Source: Verrucomicrobiota bacterium (GTDB lineage Bacteria > Chlamydiota > Chlamydiia > Chlamydiales > Rhabdochlamydiaceae). Taken from it: a stretch of DNA of 60,443 nucleotides. A program made the translations under genes and the position numbers. Each line of letters starts with the position of its first letter. The first letter of the stretch is position 1. The notes below the pieces were generated by a model. It was given only the letters and a program-made list of their open reading frames with translations, ran no database searches and had not been told where the DNA came from. This document shows, one piece after another, positions 18,383 through 26,262 of this stretch. The stretch spans positions 146,085 to 206,527 of the forward strand of contig JAFEGK010000002.1 in assembly GCA_018239985.1 (NCBI GenBank). Direction: 5' to 3'.

Positions 18383-19588
18383 GTGGAACTAACTAAACAA
18401 GTCAGTACCCCTTCGGAGTTTGGCCCTCAACAAGGTCTTTGGTTAGTTTGGTCAAGTGACGCAGCTAAAAAAGGAATGGAGTATTCGGTAGTTATACTTG
18501 ATATCATCAAGAAACTGGCAGATAGGTACCCGGTAAAACTTCTATATAGCGAAGAAGGTGAAAAAGAAGAGATTCTTAGGCAAATCAAAAGCTCGATTCA
18601 GGATTGTGCTAAAGTGGAACTGGTACATATCCAAGCGGCAACAATATGGATTCGGGATACAGGACCCTGCTTTGTCAGGGGCCTTTCTGGCGATATAGAA
18701 ACCAGGAGCTTCAAATTCAATGAATGGGGGTACGGTGATCCTACGCAGGATGATCAAAATAATTTGGATTACTCTCTTGCTTCGCGGATAGGGGAAAACC
18801 TTGCATTAAAGAATGGCGAGGTCAACATGATCTCAGAGCAAGGAAACCGTATATCAGACGGGATGGGGACATTCATACTTGTTAAAGAAGTTGAGATGCG
18901 TCGCAACCCTGATAAGACTGAAAAAGAGATCGAGAAGATCCTATCTGAATCTATCGGCGCAAAAAAAGTGATTTGGCTTCCTATGGGCTTAATTGAAGAT
19001 GAGATGACGACCGGAAAAAATTTGCCCAATGAAAAGGGGATCTCCTCGTATTATACACCCCTGACACCTGGTGGACATATCGATGAGTTTTGTCAATTTG
19101 CTTCTGAACATACTCTTTTGCTTGCTGAAGTACCTGAGACAGACGAGCACCCTATTTCCAAGGAAAATGCATCGAGGCTAAAGCGGTGTTTTGAGATTCT
19201 CTCAAGTGCAAAAAATTGTGAAGGTAAAAACTTTAAAATCGTTCGCGTTCCAACAGGACCACTCATGAGCAATAGATTTTGTCCTGGAGATACGTTTTTC
19301 GATCATTTTCAATCATTAGAGATAAATCCCGAGGATCGAGATTCAGATCCACATTATCCGATTATACTATCCACCAGTTACCTTAATTTCTTAATCTTTA
19401 ATGATAGAGTCTTAGTTCCGCAATATGGCAGCTCAGCGAGCAGTGCAAAAATCAAAGAGACCGACAGATTAGCGATGAGAATTCTTTCACAAGTCTTTCC
19501 ATCACATACCTTAATTGGGATTGACCCCACAAACGTTAACATAGCTGGAGGAGGCCTACATTGCATGACACTCAATCAACCCAAATAA
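18383..19588 (+). CDS. Agmatine deiminase/peptidylarginine deiminase-family guanidino hydrolase
   Basis: A 401-aa member of the guanidino-group modifying superfamily. Motifs are IWIRDTGPCF near residue 90, GGHIDEF (catalytic His) and a C-terminal GGGLHCMT with the nucleophile Cys near 394. Known members hydrolyse agmatine or peptidyl-arginine to the ureido product plus ammonia. It is longer than usual for agmatine deiminase (about 340-370 aa), with extra sequence before GGHIDEF. The start is GTG, one base after the previous stop, with GAGGA just upstream. Together with the amidinotransferase at 37709-38806, it suggests that a guanidino group is installed and then converted to a ureido group, or that an arginine-derived unit is processed. 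The substrate is unknown. Confidence 0.82.
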   Translation: MELTKQVSTPSEFGPQQGLWLVWSSDAAKKGMEYSVVILDIIKKLADRYPVKLLYSEEGEKEEILRQIKSSIQDCAKVELVHIQAATIWIRDTGPCFVRGLSGDIETRSFKFNEWGYGDPTQDDQNNLDYSLASRIGENLALKNGEVNMISEQGNRISDGMGTFILVKEVEMRRNPDKTEKEIEKILSESIGAKKVIWLPMGLIEDEMTTGKNLPNEKGISSYYTPLTPGGHIDEFCQFASEHTLLLAEVPETDEHPISKENASRLKRCFEILSSAKNCEGKNFKIVRVPTGPLMSNRFCPGDTFFDHFQSLEINPEDRDSDPHYPIILSTSYLNFLIFNDRVLVPQYGSSASSAKIKETDRLAMRILSQVFPSHTLIGIDPTNVNIAGGGLHCMTLNQPK

Positions 19589-21687
19589 ATACCTTAAAGG
19601 ATCGAGAACTGGCGACAAAGGGAATCTCTTCAGATTTTATTGAATTTTTTCGAAGATATCATTTGTCTGAAAAACCGAGCTTTTTAATACCCACAAAATC
19701 TATAACCTTTGAAACAGCTACTGCCGGGTTGCTTTTTCATGAGCTCTCGAACCGACAACTAACAAACCCCCAGTCCTTTAAGACCTTTTTTGCCAGTTCA
19801 CAGTATGAGGCTTTTTTTGGGACCGTCAAAATCATGCGTGCTAATATGAAGGGTGGCGGCAAAGTTATTGGAGTTTTTGAGACATGTGATCATTATGCAT
19901 TTTTGAGCAATCCGTTTGAGACGGAAGAGCCTTCCATTTTAGCTCCAGGAATTTTATTCTTTCAAGATCCAGAAATGATAAAAAAAGCCCTAAGTAATGG
20001 GGTGATTCACGGTTTGATCGTTCATATCAGATCCGAAGAAGAATACCGAATTGCTCAGGAGCTGTTTGAAGCTGCCTGCGCAACAAATGTCCTCTCAGCG
20101 TTGAGCAAGGACTCAGAATTTGAAAATAGTTCCATGGTTTTCCAAAAGTTTAACCCTGGCCCCGATATCATTATTTACAGTGAAAGCTTTACTAATTGGC
20201 AAATTCCATTCGGATGTTTTTCGATGAATGAACGTGCGTTTGAGCCCTGGAATAATTTCACAAATTGCTTAACACACTCTTCCACCTACAGTGGAAATAT
20301 GATTACGCTTTCCTATGCTATTCAATGTATCTATCAAAAATTTCCCGATCTTCCCTATCCAAAGTATCCTACTTTTAAAGATGTTGTTTTGGGTTTTCAT
20401 AAATATGTAAATCCTAAAGTCGCCATTTTGTATCAGGCATTCAATCTTGCCCCTAATGTCGTCAGAGCAAAAGGAGCTTGGTTAGAGGTCAAAAGAAAGA
20501 AAAATTCTATTGAACGAATTCTTGACTGTCTTGGAAATAGCGGCTGTGGCTCTCGAGGCCACAATCCTGAAGATCTCATCGATAATGTGATCAATACCCC
20601 GTTGTTTTTGGATAACCCGGTGGATCAGTTGCAGGAACAACTCCACAAGTTGACTGGTCTTTCTCAATTTTGTATGACCACGAGTGGAGCTCGAGCAGTC
20701 GATCTGGCCCTTGTGATGGCAAGGCAACAATTGGGAAAGCCATTACGAGTCATCTCTTTCACAAACAATTACTCTGGAAAGACACTCGGTGCCTTGAGTG
20801 TGACTTTTTACGAGGGTTACAAAAATCAGTTCTATCCCCTTTATTCTGAAGTCCATTTTGTTGATCCACGTTCAGGAACCGATAAAGTGACTCAACTAAT
20901 CGAAGAAAAAGGAATTAATTTTGCTTGGATTGAGCTATTGCAAGGTGATTCGTTGGACAAAATTTCGAGCGAGCTTGTTGACTGCTTGAAAGATCTTCAA
21001 CTGAAAGGGAAAATACTGATTGGTATCGATGAGATTTTAACAGGGGGTTTTCGTACCGGATCTTTCTTGCTCAGTGAGCAATTTGACCTAAAACCCGACT
21101 TTGTCACTTTGTCAAAGGCTCTGACTGACATTTCCTTCCCGTTTGCCTGCGTATGTTACACCGAAAAATTAATCGATCATCCTTCTTTGGAAGCTCTTAA
21201 GAAGATGGATTCCAATTCATTGGGGGCAGCGATTGCTCTAAATGTCTTAAAGGGATCTACGAATGGAGATCTGACAGAAAGGGTCAAAAAAAGAAGTTCT
21301 GAATTAAAACTAGAATTAGAAAGAGTTTGCAAGAAATCAAAGTGGATCAGATCTGTCAAGGGAGAGGGGCTGCTGCTATTTATCGAACCAAATGAAGAGG
21401 TCTTTCCTATTTCGATTTTGGGTAAGGACCTTTTTGGATTTTTTCTTTCAAGTTATTTAATAAACTATTCGAATGTATTTTTGTTTAACTGTAGATTGAC
21501 CCCTCCTCTAAATTTTGGAGATGAAGAATCACAATTTCTAATCAATCAACTGGATAAATCGCTCTCAAAACTAACCACTTTGAGGCTCCTTAGATTCTTA
21601 GGTGTGTCTATTTTCATGATCCTGATAAAAGCAGGGAAAGACAATGTTGCATATGCCTGGAAAAACCTAAAAAAATTGAAAAAATAA
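19561..21687 (+). CDS. Tandem class-III aminotransferase (degenerate plus active domain)
   Basis: A 708-aa protein with two PLP class-III aminotransferase-like regions. The C-terminal one (about 360-620) looks active: IGIDEILTGGFRTGSF carries the cofactor-binding Asp and TLSKALTDISFPF the PLP lysine (about Lys519). The N-terminal one (about 1-320) keeps HSSTYSGNMITL, typical of the family, but at the lysine position has YSESFTNWQIPFG, so it should not bind PLP covalently. The last 60 residues are hydrophobic and basic. The start is TTG, backed by a strong GGAGGAGG five bases upstream, and overlaps the previous gene by 28 bases. Amination of the reductase-released aldehyde, or of a keto group, is a reasonable but unproven role. 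Confidence 0.8.
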   Translation: MHDTQSTQINTLKDRELATKGISSDFIEFFRRYHLSEKPSFLIPTKSITFETATAGLLFHELSNRQLTNPQSFKTFFASSQYEAFFGTVKIMRANMKGGGKVIGVFETCDHYAFLSNPFETEEPSILAPGILFFQDPEMIKKALSNGVIHGLIVHIRSEEEYRIAQELFEAACATNVLSALSKDSEFENSSMVFQKFNPGPDIIIYSESFTNWQIPFGCFSMNERAFEPWNNFTNCLTHSSTYSGNMITLSYAIQCIYQKFPDLPYPKYPTFKDVVLGFHKYVNPKVAILYQAFNLAPNVVRAKGAWLEVKRKKNSIERILDCLGNSGCGSRGHNPEDLIDNVINTPLFLDNPVDQLQEQLHKLTGLSQFCMTTSGARAVDLALVMARQQLGKPLRVISFTNNYSGKTLGALSVTFYEGYKNQFYPLYSEVHFVDPRSGTDKVTQLIEEKGINFAWIELLQGDSLDKISSELVDCLKDLQLKGKILIGIDEILTGGFRTGSFLLSEQFDLKPDFVTLSKALTDISFPFACVCYTEKLIDHPSLEALKKMDSNSLGAAIALNVLKGSTNGDLTERVKKRSSELKLELERVCKKSKWIRSVKGEGLLLFIEPNEEVFPISILGKDLFGFFLSSYLINYSNVFLFNCRLTPPLNFGDEESQFLINQLDKSLSKLTTLRLLRFLGVSIFMILIKAGKDNVAYAWKNLKKLKK

Positions 21688-21783
21688 AATAGAGGCATTA
21701 AAATTTTTGTATGAACCTATCTCAATATTCCCGATTCTTGAAGTTATTTCAGCAAAAAGGAGAAAAAAATCGGCACCATTGAT

Positions 21784-22317
21784 ATGACACGGTTTGACTT
21801 TAAAAGAACAAGTCTAAAATTTGCAGATGCTAGAGCAGACCAACTTGAGCTCCTAAAGGCGTGGCTTAAAAAGCCGCATGTAGCCAAGTATTGGGGTGAT
21901 GGAGGGCTTACAATCCCCGACTTTATTCTCTTTACCTCAGGCCAGAGCTCAATTTTCAGACATTACTTTGGATACTACGGTCTACATCCGATTGTGTTTT
22001 TAATGACATCTATTGCCGAAGAAGGTGGCCACTTAGAGCAGTGGAGAGAAAAGGGAGGGAAAAACCTAACCCTAGACATTATGATCGGAGATGAGAATTT
22101 TGTTGGCAAAGGGTATGGTTCTATAATTCTTGAAGAATTTTTGCAGCAAAAATGTAAAGATGTCGCTGCTATTCTTATCGATCCAGAACTTGAGAATGAG
22201 CGAGCTATTCGTTTTTATAAAAAAGCTGGATTTGAACCTCAAGGAGTCTACGTTCCGAAAGAGGGGGGATGGGCAGATATCCAACATTTAATTATGAAAA
22301 AAATTTTGAAACATTGA
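21784..22317 (+). CDS. GNAT N-acetyltransferase (AAC(6')/IucB-like)
   Basis: A 177-aa GCN5-type acetyltransferase. The order of blocks, LKAWLKKPHVAKYW near residue 30, LDIMIGDENFVGKGYGS (acetyl-CoA pyrophosphate loop) and IDPELENERAIRFYKKAGFEPQG (split here over the C-terminal core), is that of the aminoglycoside 6'-N-acetyltransferase and siderophore acetyltransferase branch. In this cluster it could acetylate the product's amine as self-protection, as ZmaR does for zwittermicin and EdeQ for edeine, or act as a tailoring enzyme. The ATG has no close Shine-Dalgarno; an AAAGGAG lies about 20 bases upstream. The stop overlaps the next start. Confidence 0.85.
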   Translation: MTRFDFKRTSLKFADARADQLELLKAWLKKPHVAKYWGDGGLTIPDFILFTSGQSSIFRHYFGYYGLHPIVFLMTSIAEEGGHLEQWREKGGKNLTLDIMIGDENFVGKGYGSIILEEFLQQKCKDVAAILIDPELENERAIRFYKKAGFEPQGVYVPKEGGWADIQHLIMKKILKH

Positions 22318-22829
22318 TGAAGACCCGAATTTTAACATTTTTAGTCGATTTCTATACCCTAATATTTTTTGTGCTAAGCTGCTCATTAGCAGTGCTCTTA
22401 TATAAAATTTATCATATGAGTCTCTCTGAGAGTTTAGTAAGAGGCTTGCTATTTTCAAATGTTGGAATAAGAGGAGTTCTTGCTTGTATTGCCAACTTTA
22501 TTCCCTCTTTTGCAGACGAAATTGCAGTGCAATATGGATGGCCAAAAGGACAGTCCTTTCAGAGGGAAATTGCTTCTGCAGACGGAGCTTTTGGCGTGAT
22601 GGGGTGTGCATCTATTTTTTTCCCACCTGCTTTTGCCCTTGCTACTGCGCTGGGATTTTTTATTTGCACCTTCTTATCAGAACTTTCTGGATTGATTGAG
22701 GTGCGCCAAGACTTAAAAATGAATAAATATTCTATTTCCCGCTCAATTATCACCGGGATGTGTATAGATCTTGGAATTTCGGTAATTTTTTTCTCATTTG
22801 CATGTAGGTTCTATCTGGAGTCTAGATGA
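22317..22829 (+). CDS. Small four-TM membrane protein (DUF6790-like)
   Basis: A 170-aa protein with four predicted membrane helices. The central block NVGIRGVLACIANFIP...YGWPKGQSFQREIASADGAFGVMG resembles the DUF6790 pattern (IGW, SPFQ, E, N/D-x-FG). No biochemical function is established for that family to my knowledge. The reading frame is open further upstream, but the ATG at 22317 overlaps the GNAT stop (ATGA arrangement), and the protein then begins just ahead of its first helix. Membership in the operon between the GNAT and the thioesterase suggests a linked role, possibly in immunity or transport. Confidence 0.7.
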   Translation: MKTRILTFLVDFYTLIFFVLSCSLAVLLYKIYHMSLSESLVRGLLFSNVGIRGVLACIANFIPSFADEIAVQYGWPKGQSFQREIASADGAFGVMGCASIFFPPAFALATALGFFICTFLSELSGLIEVRQDLKMNKYSISRSIITGMCIDLGISVIFFSFACRFYLESR

Positions 22830-23590
22830 GTCCATCTAATTGGCTTCCGTTGTCTAAAACTTTGGATTCAGAAAAGATTCATGTTTACTGTCTTCCGCAT
22901 GCTGGATCAGGGGCCTCATGTTTTGTTGATTGGCTAACTGAAACTGATGATTCTATCCAATTTATCCCCATCGAATTACCTGGACGGGAGTCACGTTTTA
23001 ATGAAAAGCCTTATATTGAGATGGGGAGATTAATTGAGGATTTAAGTCATCACCTCTCGACTTACATGAGACCGAACTCGATTTTTTTTGGTCATAGTCT
23101 CGGAGGCTATATCGCTTTTGAGCTTGCGTTGCGTTTTAGTAATCAAAACGTTCATCTTATTGTCTCAGGTTCTTGCGCTCCAGAGAGAAAACGGGAGAAA
23201 AAGATTAGTCATCTTCCTGATAAAGAATTTCTTTCAGAAATTAGAGCCTATGGAGGGATGCCTAAAGAATTATTTGGGAACCGAGAGCTGATTGAAATTC
23301 TTATTCAGGTTTTAAGATCAGATTTAACTCTTTTTGAAAACTATCATCCTAAATTAGACTCTAAAATTAATGGCAATCTGGCAGCGATAGGAGGAATGTT
23401 TGATAAACTTGCCCCTTTTGAAGCGCTTTCATTGTGGCAGAATCATACTGATCTGTTATTCGAACAATATGTTGTTGAGGGTGGTCACTTTTTTCATAAA
23501 GAAAAACCAAGTGTTGTCAAAAAGCTTATCGAAACTTTCGCACTCAAGGCAAAAAATTCGCATAACTTGGGTGGGGGCAGTATAGTATAA
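22826..23590 (+). CDS. Type II thioesterase (GrsT/RifR-like)
   Basis: A 254-aa alpha/beta hydrolase of the free-standing NRPS/PKS thioesterase family. The N-terminal CLPHAGSGAS, nucleophile elbow FFGHSLGGYIAFEL (Ser91), an Asp in FDKLAPFEA and a His in GGHFFH complete the triad. Such enzymes hydrolyse misprimed or stalled acyl groups from carrier proteins. This one probably edits the five carrier domains encoded in the island. It is the last gene of the plus-strand operon, overlapping the preceding stop by four bases, with GGAG before its ATG. Neither NRPS has a terminal TE domain, so this enzyme might also help release, although the reductase is the more obvious route. Confidence 0.92.
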   Translation: MSPSNWLPLSKTLDSEKIHVYCLPHAGSGASCFVDWLTETDDSIQFIPIELPGRESRFNEKPYIEMGRLIEDLSHHLSTYMRPNSIFFGHSLGGYIAFELALRFSNQNVHLIVSGSCAPERKREKKISHLPDKEFLSEIRAYGGMPKELFGNRELIEILIQVLRSDLTLFENYHPKLDSKINGNLAAIGGMFDKLAPFEALSLWQNHTDLLFEQYVVEGGHFFHKEKPSVVKKLIETFALKAKNSHNLGGGSIV

Positions 23591-23681
23591 TTAGCCGGTG
23601 CTGAAATAATCGAATTTTGAGATCTTCCCTCATCAGATTCATTTTGAATTTGCGAGAATCCACTCTCCCTCTAGCTAACTC

Positions 23682-24581
23682 TCAGAATAAAGAAGATTTA
23701 ACAGCAGTAGCTTTAACTAAAATGTATCGTATTTTACCCTGTTCTATCAATTTACACATTGCTTTCGATTCTGGATAGAAAACAATAAAATTGGGATAGA
23801 TTCTGTTTGTTAAATCAACAATTTCGATATCTTTAAAACCTATCTTCCCCATTAAGATGCGATAATCGGATTCTTTTAAAAGAGACATAAATTCTTCCTC
23901 TCTTATAAAGACTTCATCCTCCTCTGATAACGGCTCTTTTATACAAAAATCGCAAAACTTGAATACCCCTTGATCTTTCAATACACCAAAAACTTTCTGT
24001 AGCACAATTGGTTGATCCATATACATTAAGGCTTCAAATGCCCATGCGTAATCATAGGTATTTTCAGAAAATGACATGTAATGAGCATCTAAATTTATTA
24101 ATTTACAGCGGCCTTCCAAGTTGTTAGAATGAATTAATTTCCTGGCTTTTTGAACATTAATTTCTAGAAAATCAATCGCATCTATTTTTAATGAAGGATT
24201 CTTTTGCAAAGCTATTAAAGCCGTTCCTCCGACTCCACAACCAATATCTAGAGCATGCGCATTTTCTCGTAAATTGCCCAGAACAAAGTGAATCATATTT
24301 TCTTGAAGTTCTTTTAATGATTTCCCTTCGCAATTATCGTCAAATAATCCTAAATGTAGATGCCCTGTTAATCTTTCTCTATTTTTGTTTCTAATTTCAT
24401 CAAAATACTTCGCATAAGACAGTAACAAATCATCCTTCTTCCAGGCAGACCCAGGCCTTAAGGCCTGGGCTTCACTAATTTTGCCACCTAATTTTTCTCC
24501 AGCAAAGAGACTTAATGAGCACAAAAGCGTCGATATAATCGTAAACAAGTTTAATTTCACATAATTAAATGAAAAATTCAT
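23682..24581 (-). CDS. Class I SAM-dependent methyltransferase with an N-terminal signal-like segment
   Basis: A 299-aa protein with SAM motif I at residues 112-119 (DIGCGVGG), acidic loop IDAIDF and motif VFKFCDF. The fold is of the small-molecule methyltransferase type (methyltransferase domain 11/25 group). Residues 1-27 form a basic-then-hydrophobic segment ending SLFAG, resembling a signal peptide; export would be unusual because SAM is cytosolic. A 20-bp perfect palindrome (24450-24469) lies in frame near the N-terminus, coding for QALRPG, and recurs at 25044-25063. It may be a late insertion that lengthened the protein. The gene has its own short transcription unit between the converging operons. 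Tailoring methylation is the likely role. Confidence 0.75.
   Translation of the reverse strand: MNFSFNYVKLNLFTIISTLLCSLSLFAGEKLGGKISEAQALRPGSAWKKDDLLLSYAKYFDEIRNKNRERLTGHLHLGLFDDNCEGKSLKELQENMIHFVLGNLRENAHALDIGCGVGGTALIALQKNPSLKIDAIDFLEINVQKARKLIHSNNLEGRCKLINLDAHYMSFSENTYDYAWAFEALMYMDQPIVLQKVFGVLKDQGVFKFCDFCIKEPLSEEDEVFIREEEFMSLLKESDYRILMGKIGFKDIEIVDLTNRIYPNFIVFYPESKAMCKLIEQGKIRYILVKATAVKSSLF
24450..24469. repeat. 20-bp perfect palindrome, copy 1 (inside a CDS)
   Basis: CCCAGGCCTTAAGGCCTGGG is fully self-complementary and is followed by CTTCACT. The same palindrome followed by TTTCACT occurs at 25044-25063. Here it is translated within the methyltransferase gene. Confidence 0.85.
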
Positions 24582-25003
24582 AATATATATATTCTTACGC
24601 GTATTTTATTTGCTAAACACTACTGCAAGAGATGCATTAGATATAAACTATCTTTGGTTAAATCAATTTTTCGATTAGAAATGTAAGCATATAGATGAAA
24701 ATTGTCAACCGATGGGTGTATTTTTTTAAGTCTCTCATTAGGAAAGGGATTAAGGAGATGCCGGTGTCATTTTCAGAGTTATCCCCCGTTCCATTTTTAG
24801 CAGAAGAGGCTAAATGATCTCGATTTTGCATGATCTGTTGGTTTACGAATTTGTTTGGGCTCAGCAGATAAGGATGGGATCTTTGTTGGTTCAATATTTA
24901 TGACCTAAGCCTAAATTACGGCAGGCTATTTTGAAAAAACTCGAGGACTAATCTACCGATGGGGGCTAGGCTGGAGTATCATAAATAGGGCCCGATTTTT
25001 TAA

Positions 25004-25039
25004 GGTTGGCCGAGTTCGAACCCCTCGGCCCATCCGCCA
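25004..25039 (+). other. Possible class II tRNA gene remnant
   Basis: GGTTGGCCGAG resembles the D-arm start of Ser/Leu tRNAs. It is joined directly to GTTCGAACCCC and CATCCGCCA, which resemble a T-loop, acceptor strand and encoded CCA. The middle of a tRNA is missing and the T-stem does not pair as a normal 5+7+5 arm, so this is not functional. The same bases also form a 7-bp hairpin (GGCCGAG/CTCGGCC), an alternative explanation. Confidence 0.3.
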
Positions 25040-25043
25040 CAAT

Positions 25044-25063
25044 CCCAGGCCTTAAGGCCTGGG
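25044..25063. repeat. 20-bp perfect palindrome, copy 2 (intergenic)
   Basis: Identical to 24450-24469, with a similar right flank (TTTCACT against CTTCACT). It sits 9 bases beyond the stop end of the rRNA methyltransferase gene, where it could act as a transcription terminator hairpin for that gene, although no long T-run follows. Confidence 0.8.
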
Positions 25064-25072
25064 TTTCACTCT

Positions 25073-25828
25073 TCAAATTTTCTCGGAAAAATTAGACTCG
25101 CGAGAAAACTTTAATGATAGTGTCTCTCTTCCAGATCCAAGGGTAAGGTGCTTTCCCCATGTGGTCCCGGCAAAGTTTCTATTATCTAAGCCTTTTTCTC
25201 TAAAACGCAATTGGTAGAAGGAAAAAATGTTTTTTAGTTTTTCCACTGCTTCTTTTCCTTCTAAGTCTGTAATTTCCAAGGTAGATATGAGTCTCTTATC
25301 CGAATATAGGGTATAATTCAGGTTGAGGAAGAGTTCACCCCCTACATGTAGTATTTTCGAAATGGATTCCAAAATCTTGGGGTCAGGGTCTGTTACTCCC
25401 TTTAAGAGGCTTCCCCATGGGTAATTAATCGTTACACAATGGGCTACTTGAGAAAATTCGCTCGGAAGATCTTCAACTGACATGTGCAATAATTCTAAAT
25501 TTGGAACTGTTAGCCCTCCCTTTGATGGCTTACGCTTGATTTTCCATGAAATATGTCCCATTCCATCTGGATTTGAATCAATCCCAATATAAAAGTAACT
25601 AGGGTTATCTTTAGCTAGTCTATAAATAAACTTTGCATCCCCAGTTCCTATATCGACGTGTGTTTTACTGAATTTATCAAACTGCTCACTTAATACAGTA
25701 AAAGGGACTGTTTCCAATCTATTTCCATTAAGTCTAGTTATTGTGGAAATCATTCTCCATTTTATAGAAAATGAGCTTCTAGGGGGATGTGATTTGTAAA
25801 TAATTGCTGAACCTAAATAAGTTCTCAT
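25073..25828 (-). CDS. KamB/NpmA-family 16S rRNA (adenine1408-N1)-methyltransferase
   Basis: A 251-aa protein. Members methylate N1 of A1408 in the decoding site and give resistance to many aminoglycosides; related enzymes protect aminoglycoside and capreomycin producers. Diagnostic blocks: VDIGTGDAKFIYRLA (57-71), FYIGIDSNPDGM, KPSKGGL (100-106), YPWGSLL with Trp138, and TTWGKHLTLG with Trp224. The last two align with the Trp pair of NpmA that clamps A1408. The family is usually 215-220 aa. Aligning the core suggests translation may begin at the internal ATG at 25753 (residue 26) rather than 25828; neither has a well-spaced ribosome binding site. It follows NRPS2 on the same strand. Self-resistance is the natural reading. 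Confidence 0.85.
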   Translation of the reverse strand: MRTYLGSAIIYKSHPPRSSFSIKWRMISTITRLNGNRLETVPFTVLSEQFDKFSKTHVDIGTGDAKFIYRLAKDNPSYFYIGIDSNPDGMGHISWKIKRKPSKGGLTVPNLELLHMSVEDLPSEFSQVAHCVTINYPWGSLLKGVTDPDPKILESISKILHVGGELFLNLNYTLYSDKRLISTLEITDLEGKEAVEKLKNIFSFYQLRFREKGLDNRNFAGTTWGKHLTLGSGRETLSLKFSRESNFSEKI

Positions 25829-26111
25829 AAATACTTGATGTGATTTTATTAATGTAAATTATTGTTCCATTCGAAATGTAAAGTTTCTCGTAGCGCCCCA
25901 TTGTGGCCTAATTCTGCAGCTCAGTCGATTGATCGATGTTCTATTTAGCTCGAAATCTTTTGGCCAAAGTAGATTTATCCTACCTGGTTTAAGTTCCATA
26001 AAATTTCGATAAGAGGAGCTGAGTGTTTCTTGATTTTTCAAAAATTGCACACGGCCATTATGCAGTTAATCGAGATTTGATGCATTTAAATCTTTCATCT
26101 CTTCTGTCTAA

Positions 26112-26218
26112 GAGACTGTCCGCAAACTCAGGTTTCGCAAATTTTCGGGATTATTTTGGCCAATTTTCGATTCAAAAGAACCCGCAAATTGGCTGAAACT
26201 GAGTTTGTGGACAGTCTC
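26112..26218. mobile_element. MITE-like element, 107 bp, with 3-bp target duplication TAA
   Basis: Terminal inverted repeats are GAGACTGTCCGCAAACTC on the left and GAGTTTGTGGACAGTCTC on the right, with one mismatch. The flanks are TAA on both sides (26109-26111 and 26219-26221). The interior shares AAATTTTCGGG, GGCCAATTTTCGATTC and GGTT/AACC blocks with the 170-bp copy at 53199-53368, so this looks like a shorter deletion form. It has no coding capacity. Confidence 0.8.
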
Positions 26219-26231
26219 TAACGAAACAACA

Positions 26232-26259
26232 TGAAGAATCGGTTTTTGGTGATGCCGGC
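26232..26259. repeat. Half copy of the 59.7-kb palindromic repeat
   Basis: TGAAGAATCGGTTTTTGG followed by a diverged 4 bases and GCCGGC matches the left arm of the palindrome at 59705-59877 (about 24 of 28 bases). The opposite arm is absent, so this is a remnant. It sits three bases past the NRPS2 stop codon. Confidence 0.6.
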
Positions 26260-26262
26260 CAT

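Larger units (their letters stand above)
24582..25072. other. Gene-poor centre of the island (491 bases)
   Basis: No convincing gene lies here. A 78-codon minus-strand frame at 24658-24894 has no ribosome binding site or recognisable motif and is not called. The stretch holds a tRNA-like remnant (25004-25039) and the second palindrome copy (25044-25063). It lies between the head of the signal-bearing methyltransferase gene and the tail of the rRNA methyltransferase gene and looks like decayed recombination debris. Confidence 0.6.
25829..26262. other. Gene-poor stretch between rRNA methyltransferase and NRPS2
   Basis: 434 bases without a supportable gene. A 63-codon minus-strand frame (25859-26050) has no motif or ribosome binding site and is not called. 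The right part holds a complete MITE-like element (26112-26218) and a half copy of another palindromic repeat (26232-26259), just beyond the NRPS2 stop. Confidence 0.6.

Noticed and set aside
24658-24894. 78-codon minus-strand open frame
   Set aside because: No ribosome binding site, no recognisable motif, lies in repeat-rich debris; likely chance.
25073-25828. tRNA (guanine-N7)-methyltransferase TrmB
   Set aside because: The opening GTGD-type SAM motif is shared, but KPSKGGL, PWGSLL and the second Trp block match KamB/NpmA.
25859-26050. 63-codon minus-strand open frame between the rRNA methyltransferase and the MITE
   Set aside because: No motif or Shine-Dalgarno, and composition looks non-coding; could be a decayed gene, but nothing identifies it.
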